This document shows positions 7,531-17,119 of a DNA stretch of 51,498 bases, piece after piece. Within the stretch, counting starts at the first letter, position 1, and each line of letters starts with the position of its first letter. Under the pieces are notes generated by a model. The model saw only the letters and a program-made list of their open reading frames with translations. It did no database searches and was not told the origin of the DNA. The position numbers were made by a program, and so were the translations under genes. The DNA is from Candidatus Zixiibacteriota bacterium. Its GTDB lineage: Bacteria > Zixibacteria > MSB-5A5 > GN15 > FEB-12. Where the stretch lies: the NCBI GenBank assembly GCA_034439475.1, contig JAWXAN010000015.1:1-51498 (forward strand). Direction: 5' to 3'.

Positions 7531-7962
7531 CTACTTGAACTCCTTAGGCTGAAGAGTCGCGAATTCCTTCTTCTCCTTTTGCGGAGCCAGGAAACCCAAA
7601 TCCGGAGTCTGGTTCTTCATATTGCATGATCCGCAGAAGACTGCTCCCTGTTCGATGACCAGTGATTTGGTCTTTAAGTCCCCATCCATCTCGCATTTGG
7701 CCTGAAGTTCAATCTTGTCGCTTGCGACAATATTGCCAGTCATGCGTCCTGCAACTACCGCGCTCACCGATTCGATATCTGCCTCAACAAAACCAGTTGC
7801 GCCAACTGTCACACAGTCGGAGCAGATAATTTTCCCCTTGACTGTTCCGTCGACGCGCAAGGCGCCTTTGATGTCGACTGTTCCGGTAATGATTGTGTCT
7901 TTGCCAATAATGGTGTTCATGAGACCATCCACTTCATCAGTATTAAAAGGTTTCTTTAGCAT
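7531..7962 (-). CDS. bactofilin (polymer-forming cytoskeletal protein)
   Basis: A 143-residue bactofilin. The core from about residue 17 (IIGKDTIITGTVDIKGALRVDGTVKGKI...) shows the repeated short beta-strand, Gly/Val-rich pattern of the right-handed beta-helix that self-assembles into filaments without nucleotide. Both termini are short and polar, as usual. A Cys-x-x-x-Cys near the end (GAVFCGSCNMK) is not typical and may be lineage-specific. The start overlaps the end of the M23 peptidase gene by 20 bp. Bactofilins next to M23 peptidases commonly position cell-wall hydrolases to shape the cell; next to parAB they can also organise chromosome partition proteins, as in Myxococcus. Confidence 0.93.
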   Translation of the reverse strand: MLKKPFNTDEVDGLMNTIIGKDTIITGTVDIKGALRVDGTVKGKIICSDCVTVGATGFVEADIESVSAVVAGRMTGNIVASDKIELQAKCEMDGDLKTKSLVIEQGAVFCGSCNMKNQTPDLGFLAPQKEKKEFATLQPKEFK

Positions 7963-8737
7963 ACAAGTTGTCCAAAGGGTTTATAGGTTGTTCAAAGAGT
8001 CTAACTTCATAATGGAGATGAGCTGTGCTCGAAATCCCGCTATTGCCCGAAAGCGCGATCTGCTGCCCGACAATAACCCTATCGCCCGCGCGAACCAAGA
8101 GCGAATCGTTGTGACCATAGAGCGTGGAAATGCTATCGTTGTGTCTAATCACCGCCAGATATCCCATTGTCGAATCAAAATCAGCAAACTCTACAAGGCC
8201 AGAACCAGTCGCGAGTACCGCTGAGCCATTGGCGCAGGCAAAATCAACCCCTGTGTGAAATGTGCCCGACAAAGTATCCACCCCGAATAGTTTGAGTATC
8301 ACGCCTTTAACTGGGGTACCGATAGGATTTGAACCTTTACCTGAGCGCGTGTAGGTAACAGGAGCGGCCTCGCCCAGACTATCGAGTTCGACCGCCATCA
8401 GCGTCGAATCATCGGGCAATTCAGGAAATTGATATTCTATCCCCGCCAACTGTGTGAGTCGAGTTACCACGCCTCTGACCTGCTCCATATTGTTTTCAAG
8501 TAACTGCACTTTATATCTGTATCGGCGCAATCGCTCATTTTCTTCAGTCAATTGTTCGGTGCGTGCCGCACGACTAAGAATTAGTCCATAAAACGTAAAA
8601 AACATCACTATGCCGATAACCGTGACGGCGAATGCCACCATAATTAAGTTCAGCACCCATCGACGCACTCTCCATCCACGACGGCTTTCTGTGCCATCGG
8701 GTACGAGCATAAGGGTGACATATCGTGATTCACGCAT
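7943..8737 (-). CDS. M23 family metallopeptidase, membrane-anchored
   Basis: A 264-residue LytM-type peptidase. A single N-terminal membrane segment (about residues 27-53) is followed by a coiled-coil stretch (TEQLTEENERLRRYRYKVQLLENNMEQV). The C-terminal peptidase domain contains the zinc and catalytic motifs HTGVD and HLHYEVR (last ~110 residues), both intact, so it should cut peptidoglycan cross-bridge peptides in the periplasm. The start overlaps or abuts the parB end (8737), and the end overlaps bactofilin. Context and coiled coil suggest a cell-shape hydrolase controlled by the bactofilin scaffold. Confidence 0.94.
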   Translation of the reverse strand: MRESRYVTLMLVPDGTESRRGWRVRRWVLNLIMVAFAVTVIGIVMFFTFYGLILSRAARTEQLTEENERLRRYRYKVQLLENNMEQVRGVVTRLTQLAGIEYQFPELPDDSTLMAVELDSLGEAAPVTYTRSGKGSNPIGTPVKGVILKLFGVDTLSGTFHTGVDFACANGSAVLATGSGLVEFADFDSTMGYLAVIRHNDSISTLYGHNDSLLVRAGDRVIVGQQIALSGNSGISSTAHLHYEVRLFEQPINPLDNLYAKETF

Positions 8738-9600
8738 CAGACCTTGTCAATCCGTTTGAAAAGGTCCCATAGCCGGTCGAGGTCATCCTCGCCATAGTAA
8801 TCAATTTCAATGCGGCCACGTTTAAGACCGGGATGAATCTTGACCGAGGTCCCAAGCAGTTGTTTGAGACTCGTTTCGACTTCGGCTAAAGCAGGAAGAT
8901 GGCGTTTTGGAAGAAGCCGTTTCTTTTTCGCGCGAGGTGAAATTGATTCCTGCTCGGTCTGACGCACCGAAAGCGAACCATTGATGATCCGATCGGCCAT
9001 TTCCAGCATCTTCGGTTCCGATTCAAGGGCCAGCATGGCGCGCCCATGCCCTTCGCTAAGCGCTCCAGCGCGAAGCAGTTGCTGGATTTGTGGGGGGAGG
9101 GTAAGCAGACGCATTGTGTTGGCAATGACCACACGCCCTTTTCCGATTTTATTCGCCAACTGCTGTTGCGTGAAATTGCAATGCTCGATGAGCCGGCGGT
9201 AGGCTTCAGCAAGTTCGATCGGATTTAAATCCTGCCTGTGAATATTTTCGACGAGCGCAAGTTCCAGCATTTTGGTATCATCGGAAGCATCCATAATAAC
9301 AACCGGGACTTCGGCAAATCCCGCAAGTCTCGCGGCGCGGTAGCGTCGCTCGCCCGCTATAATAGTATATCCGGAGGCCGCTTTTTTCACCACCAGCGGT
9401 TGCATAAGCCCGTTCTCTTTAAGTGATTGAGCCAATTCATTGAGCTTGTCTGTGTCGAACTCATGACGCGGCTGCATCGGATTCGGCGCTATCTCATCGA
9501 GCACCAACATCGCAAACTGAGTGAACTCGGTGACGACAGAAGAGCCGTCATCGGTCGGGATGAGTGCGCCAAGTCCTTTTCCTAAGACTAATTTTGTCAT
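8737..9600 (-). CDS. parB: chromosome partitioning protein ParB
   Basis: A 287-residue ParB/Spo0J protein. The N-terminus [13 protein letters not shown] is the conserved ParA-contacting segment. The CTP-binding/ParB box appears as [12 protein letters not shown] near residues 80-95 with the [12 protein letters not shown] segment after it, followed by a helix-turn-helix region ([27 protein letters not shown]) and a short C-terminal dimerisation domain. ATG at 9600 overlaps the parA stop (ATGA). Two perfect parS sites lie upstream at 11308-11323 and 13549-13564, so this is the chromosomal system. Confidence 0.97.
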   Translation of the reverse strand: MTKLVLGKGLGALIPTDDGSSVVTEFTQFAMLVLDEIAPNPMQPRHEFDTDKLNELAQSLKENGLMQPLVVKKAASGYTIIAGERRYRAARLAGFAEVPVVIMDASDDTKMLELALVENIHRQDLNPIELAEAYRRLIEHCNFTQQQLANKIGKGRVVIANTMRLLTLPPQIQQLLRAGALSEGHGRAMLALESEPKMLEMADRIINGSLSVRQTEQESISPRAKKKRLLPKRHLPALAEVETSLKQLLGTSVKIHPGLKRGRIEIDYYGEDDLDRLWDLFKRIDKV

Positions 9601-10355
9601 CGCGCCATCACCTCTTTTGTGAATGACATATAATTTTCCGCTCCTGTCGAGAGGATATCATAGAGAATGATCGGCTTGCCGAACGATGGGGCTTCGGAGA
9701 GACGGACATTTCTTGAGATCACGGTTTCATAAACTTTGTTATCAAAATGTTTTCGCACTTCATCAGAGACCTGTCTGGAAAGATTCAACCGGCCATCGAA
9801 CATGGTCAGAAGCACACCTTCAATCTGAAGAGCCGGATTGAGGTGGCGCTGGACGAGTTTGATTGTATTGACCAATTGCCCAAGTCCCTCAAGGGCATAA
9901 TATTCACACTGAATTGGGATAATGAGCGAATCGGCGGCGGTCAATGTATTTACCGTCAAAAGGCCGAGCGAGGGCGGACAGTCTATGATGATATATTTGT
10001 ATTTGTCCTTAATAGGAGCAAGTGCCGCTTTGAGACGTGTCTCACGGGATAGCATCCCCACAAGTTCGACTTCGGCTCCGACCAGTGAGATAGACGACGG
10101 CACCACATTGAGATAGCTCATTTCTGTCTGTACGATGACATCGGATATGCTTTTGCTACCCACGAGCGCTTCATAAATTGAAAATTCTATTTTGGATTTG
10201 TCGATACCGACACCGCTGGTGGAATTGGCCTGCGGGTCCATATCGATAAGTAGGGTCTTCTGTTCCGCCGCGGCCAAGCAGGAGGAGAGATTGACAGCCG
10301 TCGTGGTTTTGCCGACCCCACCTTTTTGGTTGGCGATCGCTATAATTTTATTCAC
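9597..10355 (-). CDS. parA: chromosome partitioning ATPase ParA/Soj
   Basis: A 252-residue ParA. The deviant Walker A KGGVGKTT is at residues 11-18, the switch I Asp in [12 protein letters not shown], and Walker B in [13 protein letters not shown]. The length without an N-terminal helix-turn-helix is that of the chromosomal Soj type. The start codon is GTG at 10355 with AAGGAA upstream. First gene of the parA-parB-M23-bactofilin string; the 480-bp region before it contains only repeats, where a promoter is expected but not clear. Confidence 0.97.
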   Translation of the reverse strand: MNKIIAIANQKGGVGKTTTAVNLSSCLAAAEQKTLLIDMDPQANSTSGVGIDKSKIEFSIYEALVGSKSISDVIVQTEMSYLNVVPSSISLVGAEVELVGMLSRETRLKAALAPIKDKYKYIIIDCPPSLGLLTVNTLTAADSLIIPIQCEYYALEGLGQLVNTIKLVQRHLNPALQIEGVLLTMFDGRLNLSRQVSDEVRKHFDNKVYETVISRNVRLSEAPSFGKPIILYDILSTGAENYMSFTKEVMAR

Positions 10356-10833
10356 AATGGGTTCCTTGTTGTCTTATTTCGTATCACAACGTATGGTAGA
10401 GCATGAATATACGGGAATCAACTAAAAATATCCCAGCCCCTACAACTTTCTCTGCCCGCCGTGGAGGGTTCTCCCATATTCGTAGGTCAGGATCCTTGCG
10501 ATCCTGACATTTTATGCTGGCGCACGGGGCTTTCAAGTCCGCTGTGGTGGAACGTACACCAGCCACAAAATATTCCGTTGGGTCTTGGCTATATCGTTGC
10601 GTGAACAAGGATATAGGCGCTAAGGCTTCCTAAGTCCGCCGCAGGTGGATGACCCTGACGGTCACCCCGGTGCGGGGCAGAGACGTCCCGCACGAAGCCA
10701 TTTACCCCGCAATTTCTCTTTAGATCTTCGTGCAGACCGTCTCTGGTCTGCACCAACTGGAAGATCACACAGTCCGCCGCGGCGGAGTGTGGTACAAGAT
10801 CATGAATCCATGTCTTACCCCGTAGCCCCCTCC
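10356..10833. repeat. intergenic repeat cluster between rsmG and parA
   Basis: No gene supported. It holds two copies of the 24-bp hairpin (10670-10693 and 10730-10753, opposite loop orientation), a GC-rich palindrome copy at about 10771-10797, a GTCAGGATC/GATCCTGAC hairpin near 10484-10508, and 'cctgacggtcacc' and 'ccgttgggtcttggct' fragments also seen near 7020-7083 and elsewhere. Confidence 0.8.
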
Positions 10834-11445
10834 CTACCCGCGCTTACGGATTAGCGTGTAACTCTTATTCGCCTCACCTATCCCATCCTTGAAATGAAAC
10901 GTCTCCACCTCAACATGCGGAGGAATTTTCACCTCCGGCGAAGCATAGTAAACAAAAGTCCCTGCATCAGTGAGTTTACCCGTCAGATGTTTAAGCAGAG
11001 GAAGTGTCAGCTTCACATACCTCATTGTGATAAGATCATATTTCGATGTCAGCGCAATCTCCTCGAATGTTTTGGGCAGAACTTCGCCCGGAAGATTTAA
11101 CGCCACAAGCATCGATCGAAGGGCTTTCGTTTTTTTTAGAGTGCGCTCAATGAGTTTGATTTCGCCGGAAAATTTCCGCGCGAACAGAATTGGAATCGCT
11201 GGCAACCCACCCCCTGAGCCGATATCGAGATAGCTCTCACTCACACCGGAAATCTTCTCCAGTGGAAGGAGGCATTCAGCGATCATGCGGGTGAAGCCTT
11301 CACGATTTGTTTCACGTGAAACAAGATTGATTTTTTGGTTCAACTCCATTAGCGACGAGTAGTAATTTTCGACTCTATCAAACAGTCTGTACTGTGTGAT
11401 AACCTCATGCGGATTAAGAAGTACTGATTCCTGCTGTGTGGTCAT
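10834..11445 (-). CDS. rsmG: 16S rRNA (guanine-N7) methyltransferase RsmG
   Basis: A 203-residue class I SAM-dependent methyltransferase (GidB) that methylates G527 of 16S rRNA. Motif I is YLDIGSGGGLPAIPI near residues 70-84; NLVSRETNREGF precedes it. The start ATG overlaps the mnmG stop (ATGA at 11442-11445), the conserved mnmG-rsmG coupling. A perfect parS site lies in codons for V-S-R-E-T, as in many bacteria where parS is embedded in this gene. Confidence 0.95.
   Translation of the reverse strand: MTTQQESVLLNPHEVITQYRLFDRVENYYSSLMELNQKINLVSRETNREGFTRMIAECLLPLEKISGVSESYLDIGSGGGLPAIPILFARKFSGEIKLIERTLKKTKALRSMLVALNLPGEVLPKTFEEIALTSKYDLITMRYVKLTLPLLKHLTGKLTDAGTFVYYASPEVKIPPHVEVETFHFKDGIGEANKSYTLIRKRG
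11308..11323. promoter_or_regulatory. parS centromere site (inside rsmG)
   Basis: Exact 16-bp palindrome TGTTTCACGTGAAACA, the consensus ParB-binding site, within the coding sequence of rsmG about 1.7 kb from parB. Confidence 0.97.
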
Positions 11446-13313
11446 GAAAGAGCGGCCTGTTCTTTAAATCGTTTCATATATACGGACAAAACAGCCACAT
11501 CGCCGGGTGTGACCCCTTCAATTCGGCCTGCCTGGCCGAGCGATGCCGGACGAAAACGCTGGAATTTTTCCAGCGCTTCTTTTTTAAGACCGACAATGTT
11601 GTTATATGTGAAGCTCACTGGGATTACTTCATGCTCGAGCTTTTTAAATCTGTCAATCTCGCGCTGCTGTTTTTCAATGTAGCCCTGATAGCGAATATAA
11701 ATGAGGGCGCGATCGGCCGATTCTGTCTCAACGGCATCAAAAAACTCCTTGCCGAAAAGAGCTGTTTTTATTTCATGAAATTCGACGGCCGGTTGTTTGG
11801 CCAGTTCAGCGACAGTCATAGTCTGTAATTTGGGAAGCCGGTCAGCTAACGCTCCAAGGTCGGTCACTCGGAGCCGCGTCTTTTCAAAAAGTCTGATTGT
11901 CTCTTTTGTACGGGACTGAAGTCCGACAAATGATTCATATTCCGCCGTCTCAATTAATCCGTATTTATGTGCGAAATGGGTCAGCCGATCCCGCGCATTA
12001 TCCTCGCGAAGAGCCAGTCGATATTCGGCCCGCGATGTGAACATCCGGTACGGTTCGGTGGTCGAGCGGGTAGTCAAATCATCGACCATTACCCCGATGT
12101 ATGCTTCTGATCTATCGAGTATAAATGCCGGTTCATCTCGAATGGAGAGCATTGCATTGATTCCAGCCATAAGCCCTTGAGCTGCTGCTTCTTCATAACC
12201 TGAAGTTCCATTGATTTGACCGGCAAAAAAGAGCTTTTTGATCCGTTTTGTCTCAAGCGATGGCTTGATTTGGTAGGTCGGACAGTAGTCATATTCGACC
12301 GCATATCCCGGACGGGTGATGCGTACATTTTCAAGCCCAACTATTGTTCGAATAGCGCCATGCTGGACGTCCTCGGGAAGGGATGTCGAGAAGCCGTTGG
12401 GATAGATTTCGTTTGTCCCGTTTCCTTCCGGTTCGAGGAATATCTGATGGGTTGCCTTGTCGGCAAAGCGGAAGAATTTGTCTTCAACTGATGGACAATA
12501 TCTCGGACCGCCCGCTGTAATCTGCCCGGAAAACATCGGCGAGCGATGGACATTGGCCAGAATAATCTCTTTGGTTTTGGCTGTGGTGCTGGTCAGATAG
12601 CATGGACTTTGGATAAATGACTCGCGATTGCTTCTGTGCGAGACGAATGGAATGGGTTCTTCGCCGGGCTGGATTTCACAGACCGACCAGTCGATAGTTG
12701 AGCCATCGAGACGTGGCGGAGTGCCAGTTTTGAGTCGTCCAAGTTCAAAGCCAAGTTTGGCAAACGAATCGGAGAGTTTGTAGGCCGCTGGTTCGCCAAA
12801 TCGGCCAGCTTTGGTTTGCTTTTTGCCAATATGAATAAGTCCACCTAAAAAGGTGCCGGTTGCAACAATAACTGCCTTGCATGTGATCGGCTGGCCAGAT
12901 TCGGTGCGGATACCGACCACTTTGTCTCCTTCGACCATGATTTCACCGGCTAAAGCTTCGATAACGGTGAGGCCGTTTTGTTTGGCCACAAAGTCGCAGA
13001 TGAATTGGTTATATTTGATGCGATCAGCCTGGACACGAGTCGACCAGACCGCCGGGCCTCGTGAAAGATTGAGGCGTCGGAACTGAATACCAGTCATATC
13101 GGTCGCAAATCCCATAATTCCGCCAAGAGCGTCTATTTCTTTGACTAATTGGGACTTGCCGATGCCTCCGATAGCCGGATTGCAGGACATTAGGGCCAAT
13201 CGTTGGGCATCCATAGTCACAAGCGCGGCAGTCCCGCCCATGCGTACGACGGCCAATGCGGCCTCGACACCGGCATGCCCACCCCCGATTATAATGACAT
13301 CAAAATCGCGCAT
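11442..13313 (-). CDS. mnmG: tRNA uridine-5-carboxymethylaminomethyl synthesis enzyme MnmG
   Basis: A 623-residue FAD-dependent enzyme (GidA) that with MnmE installs carboxymethylaminomethyl on wobble U34. The N-terminus DFDVIIIGGGHAGVEAALA is the dinucleotide-binding fold; LMSCNPAIGGIGKSQLVKEIDALGG and the GTPPRLDGSTID segment are family hallmarks. The C-terminal helical domain ends in GVTPGDVAVLSVYMKR. I chose ATG at 13313 (GGTGAAAG upstream); the longer frame to 13439 has no family resemblance before this point and runs through repeat DNA. Downstream rsmG overlaps by 4 bp. Confidence 0.96.
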   Translation of the reverse strand: MRDFDVIIIGGGHAGVEAALAVVRMGGTAALVTMDAQRLALMSCNPAIGGIGKSQLVKEIDALGGIMGFATDMTGIQFRRLNLSRGPAVWSTRVQADRIKYNQFICDFVAKQNGLTVIEALAGEIMVEGDKVVGIRTESGQPITCKAVIVATGTFLGGLIHIGKKQTKAGRFGEPAAYKLSDSFAKLGFELGRLKTGTPPRLDGSTIDWSVCEIQPGEEPIPFVSHRSNRESFIQSPCYLTSTTAKTKEIILANVHRSPMFSGQITAGGPRYCPSVEDKFFRFADKATHQIFLEPEGNGTNEIYPNGFSTSLPEDVQHGAIRTIVGLENVRITRPGYAVEYDYCPTYQIKPSLETKRIKKLFFAGQINGTSGYEEAAAQGLMAGINAMLSIRDEPAFILDRSEAYIGVMVDDLTTRSTTEPYRMFTSRAEYRLALREDNARDRLTHFAHKYGLIETAEYESFVGLQSRTKETIRLFEKTRLRVTDLGALADRLPKLQTMTVAELAKQPAVEFHEIKTALFGKEFFDAVETESADRALIYIRYQGYIEKQQREIDRFKKLEHEVIPVSFTYNNIVGLKKEALEKFQRFRPASLGQAGRIEGVTPGDVAVLSVYMKRFKEQAALS

Positions 13314-13635
13314 ATATACTTTCACCTTGTGCAATCTCGCGTATCTGCTTGACTGTCTTTTGGTGTCGGGCAGGGACACCCAACACAACTTGTGTAAAGA
13401 AAAAATAAACCATCCGCCATCGGCGGACTGGGGTGACATTTGCGAAGTGTTGTTGCGAGGAGCGACTTTCTTAAGGCGCGACCCTCCACGGCTGGTCCAC
13501 CTCGGCGGATGTCAATCTCAATTCTCTTTTCTGCCAATTAATCCGCAATGTTTCACGTGAAACAATTCAATAAACCGTTTACTAAGCCGGAATATATCTG
13601 AATTACCATCGATTTACCATCGTTCTTGTACAAAA
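13314..13635. repeat. intergenic region with repeats and a parS site
   Basis: Between mnmE and mnmG. It contains a 24-bp hairpin copy at 13363-13386, a GC-rich palindrome fragment near 13411-13432, a degraded TTGCGAGG element near 13449-13520 and the second parS site at 13549-13564. No gene seen. Confidence 0.75.
13549..13564. promoter_or_regulatory. parS centromere site (intergenic)
   Basis: Second exact TGTTTCACGTGAAACA, about 4 kb from parB in the gap between mnmE and mnmG. Confidence 0.97.
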
Positions 13636-15051
13636 TCATTTTCCAATACAGAATCGTGAGAAAATCTCGCCCAAAATGTCCTCAGTATAGACTTTGCCGA
13701 TTATTTCATCGAGGGAATTGATGCTCTCGCGCAGGTCAAAAGCTATCAGTTCCGGTGATGCCCCAGCTGTCAGTTTTACCATGGCAGAAGCCAGCGAATC
13801 TTGAGCCAATGCCAGTTTATGGCGATGGCGGGCAGAAGTTACAACCAGGCCTGAAGTCAGGTCCGGCATCTTTTGTTCGATACAAGCGAGCAAAGCTGTT
13901 TTGAGTTCCTCTATTCCCTCACCAGTAAGACAGGAAATTAACAAGCCGTCATTGGATTTTGTAACTTCATGGATGTTTTTATTTTTTACCAGATCGTGTT
14001 TGTTTCCAACAGCAAGTAGCTGATGACCTGAAAGAGCGTTTATGTCAGTCTGCAAGTCGACGATGGCTGTTGTGTCGGACAGATCAAAGAGCCATAACAC
14101 CAGATCGGCCTTATCGATAATCTGTTTGGCACGTTGCTGGCCTGATTTTTCTATTTCTCCGCCTTCTTTGCGGAGTCCCGCGGTGTCTACAAGGTTTATT
14201 GAAAATCCATTAAGTATAATCCATTCAGAGAGATAGTCGCGTGTAGTGCCAGCTTGGGGGTTCACAATTGCCCGATCTTGTTGTAAAAGTCGGTTAAAAA
14301 GAGATGATTTGCCGGCATTGGGACGTCCGGCTACAGCTACAGTGAAACCCTCGCTGATAATTTTGCCACCGGTATAGGTCAATATCAATTTTGACAGGTT
14401 TTTTTCGACTTTGGTTGCTATTTCAGTTAGTGTGTGATAGGGAGCGGAGTAGTTTTCGTTTTCGGTGAAATCGATTGCGGTTTCGATCTCGGCCAAAAGT
14501 CCAAGGAGCCTCTCCCTTAGACTCGTGATATGCTCCGAATATGCTCCAAGAAGATGCTCCCGACTCACGGTATATGAATGGTGCGAATTGGCCGAGATTA
14601 TTTCGGCTACGGCTTCGGCTTTGGCCAAATCTATTCGTCCGCTGAGGAAAGCGAGTTTTGTGAACTCTCCCGGGAGCGCGGGACGTGCGCCGCACGCTAT
14701 GATGTCCTCTAAGATCAGCTTAACTATTTGTTGTCCGCCATGACAGAAGATTTCGGCTTGGTCTGCCCCGGTGTATGAATGTCCGCGAGTCATGCAGACA
14801 GCCATGACCTCATCGAGCATCTCTCCATTGATAGAATAATAACGCCCGAACTGCATATGCATCGGTTCAAAGCTGATAGACTTGTTGTCTGTGGATCGGA
14901 CTGACAGGGTGAGCAGTGAATGACTTTTCGGCCCGGCCAGCCGGATGGCCGCAATGCCGCCTTCGCCGGGCGGGGTAATAATCGCGACAATGGTCTCATT
15001 GTGCGGGCTGTCGACGCGGCCAGTGTCGACCGAATTGACAGAATCGGTCAT
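13636..15051 (-). CDS. mnmE: tRNA modification GTPase MnmE
   Basis: A 471-residue GTPase, partner of MnmG. The N-terminal folate-binding domain starts at TIVAIITPPGEGGIAAIRLAG. The G domain has G1 GRPNAGKSS, G2 QAGTTRDYL, G3 DTAGLR and G4 NKHD. The C-terminus ends in FCIGK with the conserved Cys. The first 20 residues (TDSVNSVDTGRVDSPH) are longer than usual; a later start is possible but no ATG is present before the domain. It follows yidC by 8 bp, so they are probably co-transcribed. Confidence 0.96.
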   Translation of the reverse strand: MTDSVNSVDTGRVDSPHNETIVAIITPPGEGGIAAIRLAGPKSHSLLTLSVRSTDNKSISFEPMHMQFGRYYSINGEMLDEVMAVCMTRGHSYTGADQAEIFCHGGQQIVKLILEDIIACGARPALPGEFTKLAFLSGRIDLAKAEAVAEIISANSHHSYTVSREHLLGAYSEHITSLRERLLGLLAEIETAIDFTENENYSAPYHTLTEIATKVEKNLSKLILTYTGGKIISEGFTVAVAGRPNAGKSSLFNRLLQQDRAIVNPQAGTTRDYLSEWIILNGFSINLVDTAGLRKEGGEIEKSGQQRAKQIIDKADLVLWLFDLSDTTAIVDLQTDINALSGHQLLAVGNKHDLVKNKNIHEVTKSNDGLLISCLTGEGIEELKTALLACIEQKMPDLTSGLVVTSARHRHKLALAQDSLASAMVKLTAGASPELIAFDLRESINSLDEIIGKVYTEDILGEIFSRFCIGK

Positions 15052-15059
15052 AGAAAGAC

Positions 15060-16787
15060 TCAGGCCGTTTTTATCTGGGCGTTTTTGCTGCCGCGTTTGA
15101 AGAGAGCGTAGTCTATGAGCGAGAATAGGGAGAATACCGTCCAGTAGAGAACAAGTCCGGCGGCAAAACTATGAAAGATAAAGCCCATCACGAGTGGCAT
15201 GGCATAAAGAAGCATTTTGTTCTGCTGGGTCTGGGCTGTAGTCAGATACTGCGAGACAAACTGCGCTGCGATCATGAGCACGACGAGAATGATATACGGG
15301 TCGGTGAAACTCGATGCCCCATGCGAGAGGTCATTGATGAAGCCAATAAAAGGCGCGTCGCGCAGTAATATGGTCGAGCGGAAGACAGAAAAGAGCGCAA
15401 AAAAGAGCGGCATCTGCATGAGCATGGGCAGACAGCCGGAGAATGGATTGACGCCGTTATCTTTATAGAGTTTCATCATTTCAGCGTTGAGAGCCTGCGG
15501 ATTATTTTTATGTTTGGCCTTCAATTGCTCCAGTTTTGGCCCGAGTTCTTTCATGGCGTTCATGGATTTGAATGACTTAAGTGACAGCGGGAGAGTGACA
15601 AGCTTGACGAGCAGGGCAAAGAGAATAATCACTACGCCATAGTTGCCGATAAAGCTGTACATTTTGGGAAGAAGCCAGATGATGGCGAGCGCAAACGGTT
15701 TTATTATCCATCCGATATAGGGGGTTGTGCCGATATCGAGCATGTCTTCGAGTTGGACATCGTAACTGGACATCAGGGTATAGTCAAGCGGCCCGGCAAA
15801 GACGGTAAAGCTGTCGGTGAACGACGAGCCAGCTTCGATAGGAAGCTCCATCCCGGCAGTGAGATATTTCTCCTGCAGGACATCTCCCTCACTCGGGACA
15901 TTACGGATTTCACCTTGGGCCATTGCGGCATCGGCGACTTTGTTTTTGGGAATAATGATGGCGGCAAAGTATTTTGAACGGACACCGGCCCACGAGGTGT
16001 AGCCAGTGAGGGACTGATTGAGGGTGTTGTTTTGAAAGTCATCAAGTTTGACTCTTGAGCCAGACTGCATCGCTACGGCTTCAATTGCTTCATGGTCAAA
16101 CTTCTTATCTGGTTCGGTGATACCGATCGGACTGTTCCAATTTATAGAATACTGCTGTTCGAATCCGAGCTGCTCGCGGTTTGTAATTTGGAGGGCAAGG
16201 TCGATATGATATTCATCGGGATAGAAGGTATATGTCTTGGTGATTTTGCCCCCGCTCGGCGAGGTGTAAGTGTATGCAAGAGAAAAAGATTGACCTGAGA
16301 CATCGTATGACCTCGGCTCGCGGCTGGATTGAAACGATAAATCGGATGTCGCGACTGTGCCATTGGCAAAGCGAGCTTCGGGGACTCCGCCATCGGTTTG
16401 CGGAATCATCTCAACTGGGCTGCGATCGCGGTAGGTATGTTCTTTGAGGAGAAGTGAGACAAGTCCACCTCCCTTAGTGGAGAGCGTCGCTGTATATTTG
16501 TTTGTGTTGATGACCACGCTATCGGTTTCGGTTTGCTCGGTCGGCTGTTGGAGTGAATCAACGGGCGTGGGTTGTAGTGAATCTGTCTGAGAGATGTCGG
16601 CCCGGCCAAAGGTCGACGCGGTATCAGTTGGCGTTACAGACTGCGAATTTGTATCGGGGATTTGCTGGGCTGGTTGTTGGTCAGAGGCAGGAGTGAGTCC
16701 GAAGAATTGGAGAATCTGCCAGTAGAACATGACGAGTAGAGCGAGAACGATAATTATCGGGAGAGTCTTCTTATCCACAGAGCGCAT
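15060..16787 (-). CDS. yidC: membrane protein insertase YidC
   Basis: A 575-residue inner-membrane insertase of the Gram-negative type. The N-terminal anchor (residues about 9-28) is followed by a Gln/Thr/Ser-rich linker and a large periplasmic beta-sandwich domain. The conserved insertase core from about residue 360 has five hydrophobic segments, including YGVVIILFALLVKLVTLPL with the conserved cytoplasmic loop (MKELGPKLEQLKAKHKNNP...NPFSGCLPMLMQMP). The C-terminus ends in a basic tail. It handles Sec-dependent and independent insertion. It lies between yidD and mnmE in the standard order. Confidence 0.97.
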   Translation of the reverse strand: MRSVDKKTLPIIIVLALLVMFYWQILQFFGLTPASDQQPAQQIPDTNSQSVTPTDTASTFGRADISQTDSLQPTPVDSLQQPTEQTETDSVVINTNKYTATLSTKGGGLVSLLLKEHTYRDRSPVEMIPQTDGGVPEARFANGTVATSDLSFQSSREPRSYDVSGQSFSLAYTYTSPSGGKITKTYTFYPDEYHIDLALQITNREQLGFEQQYSINWNSPIGITEPDKKFDHEAIEAVAMQSGSRVKLDDFQNNTLNQSLTGYTSWAGVRSKYFAAIIIPKNKVADAAMAQGEIRNVPSEGDVLQEKYLTAGMELPIEAGSSFTDSFTVFAGPLDYTLMSSYDVQLEDMLDIGTTPYIGWIIKPFALAIIWLLPKMYSFIGNYGVVIILFALLVKLVTLPLSLKSFKSMNAMKELGPKLEQLKAKHKNNPQALNAEMMKLYKDNGVNPFSGCLPMLMQMPLFFALFSVFRSTILLRDAPFIGFINDLSHGASSFTDPYIILVVLMIAAQFVSQYLTTAQTQQNKMLLYAMPLVMGFIFHSFAAGLVLYWTVFSLFSLIDYALFKRGSKNAQIKTA

Positions 16788-16861
16788 TCCTTGCTTGGGT
16801 TTCTGCTGACACAGAGATGGTTATATTCTTGTGAGAAATGTTTTGCATGAGAAACGTGAAA

Positions 16862-17119
16862 CTACTTCGCAACCGGGTCATAGCCGCCATCGTGACACGG
16901 GTGGCATCTGAGCAGACGTTTAATGGCCATTATGCTCCCACGGAAAGGGCCATGGGCGCGAAGGGCGTCTTCGGCATAGCGGGAACAACTGGGATAAAAC
17001 CGACAGGATCCTCCCAGAAAGGGTGACAAAGTAGCGCGATAGAGATAAATGAGGAAGATAAACGGCCAGGCCAATATGGGTGTGGAAACGCTTTTGGGTG
17101 CAGCATCACCGGATTTCAT
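16862..17119 (-). CDS. yidD: membrane protein insertion efficiency factor YidD
   Basis: An 85-residue small protein with the conserved cysteine-containing core CRFYPSCSRYAEDAL and the C-terminal CHPCHDGGYDPV. It aids YidC-dependent insertion at the inner membrane. The start overlaps the rnpA stop by ATGA, with GGAGAGG upstream. Confidence 0.95.
   Translation of the reverse strand: MKSGDAAPKSVSTPILAWPFIFLIYLYRATLSPFLGGSCRFYPSCSRYAEDALRAHGPFRGSIMAIKRLLRCHPCHDGGYDPVAK

Noticed and set aside
13314-13439. N-terminal extension of MnmG to 13439
   Set aside because: The extra codons run through repeat DNA, and the family start is at MRDFDV with a ribosome-binding sequence.
16771-16779. Second perfect DnaA box (TTATCCACA)
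   Set aside because: It lies in the yidC coding sequence with no neighbouring boxes; one 9-mer is expected by chance.
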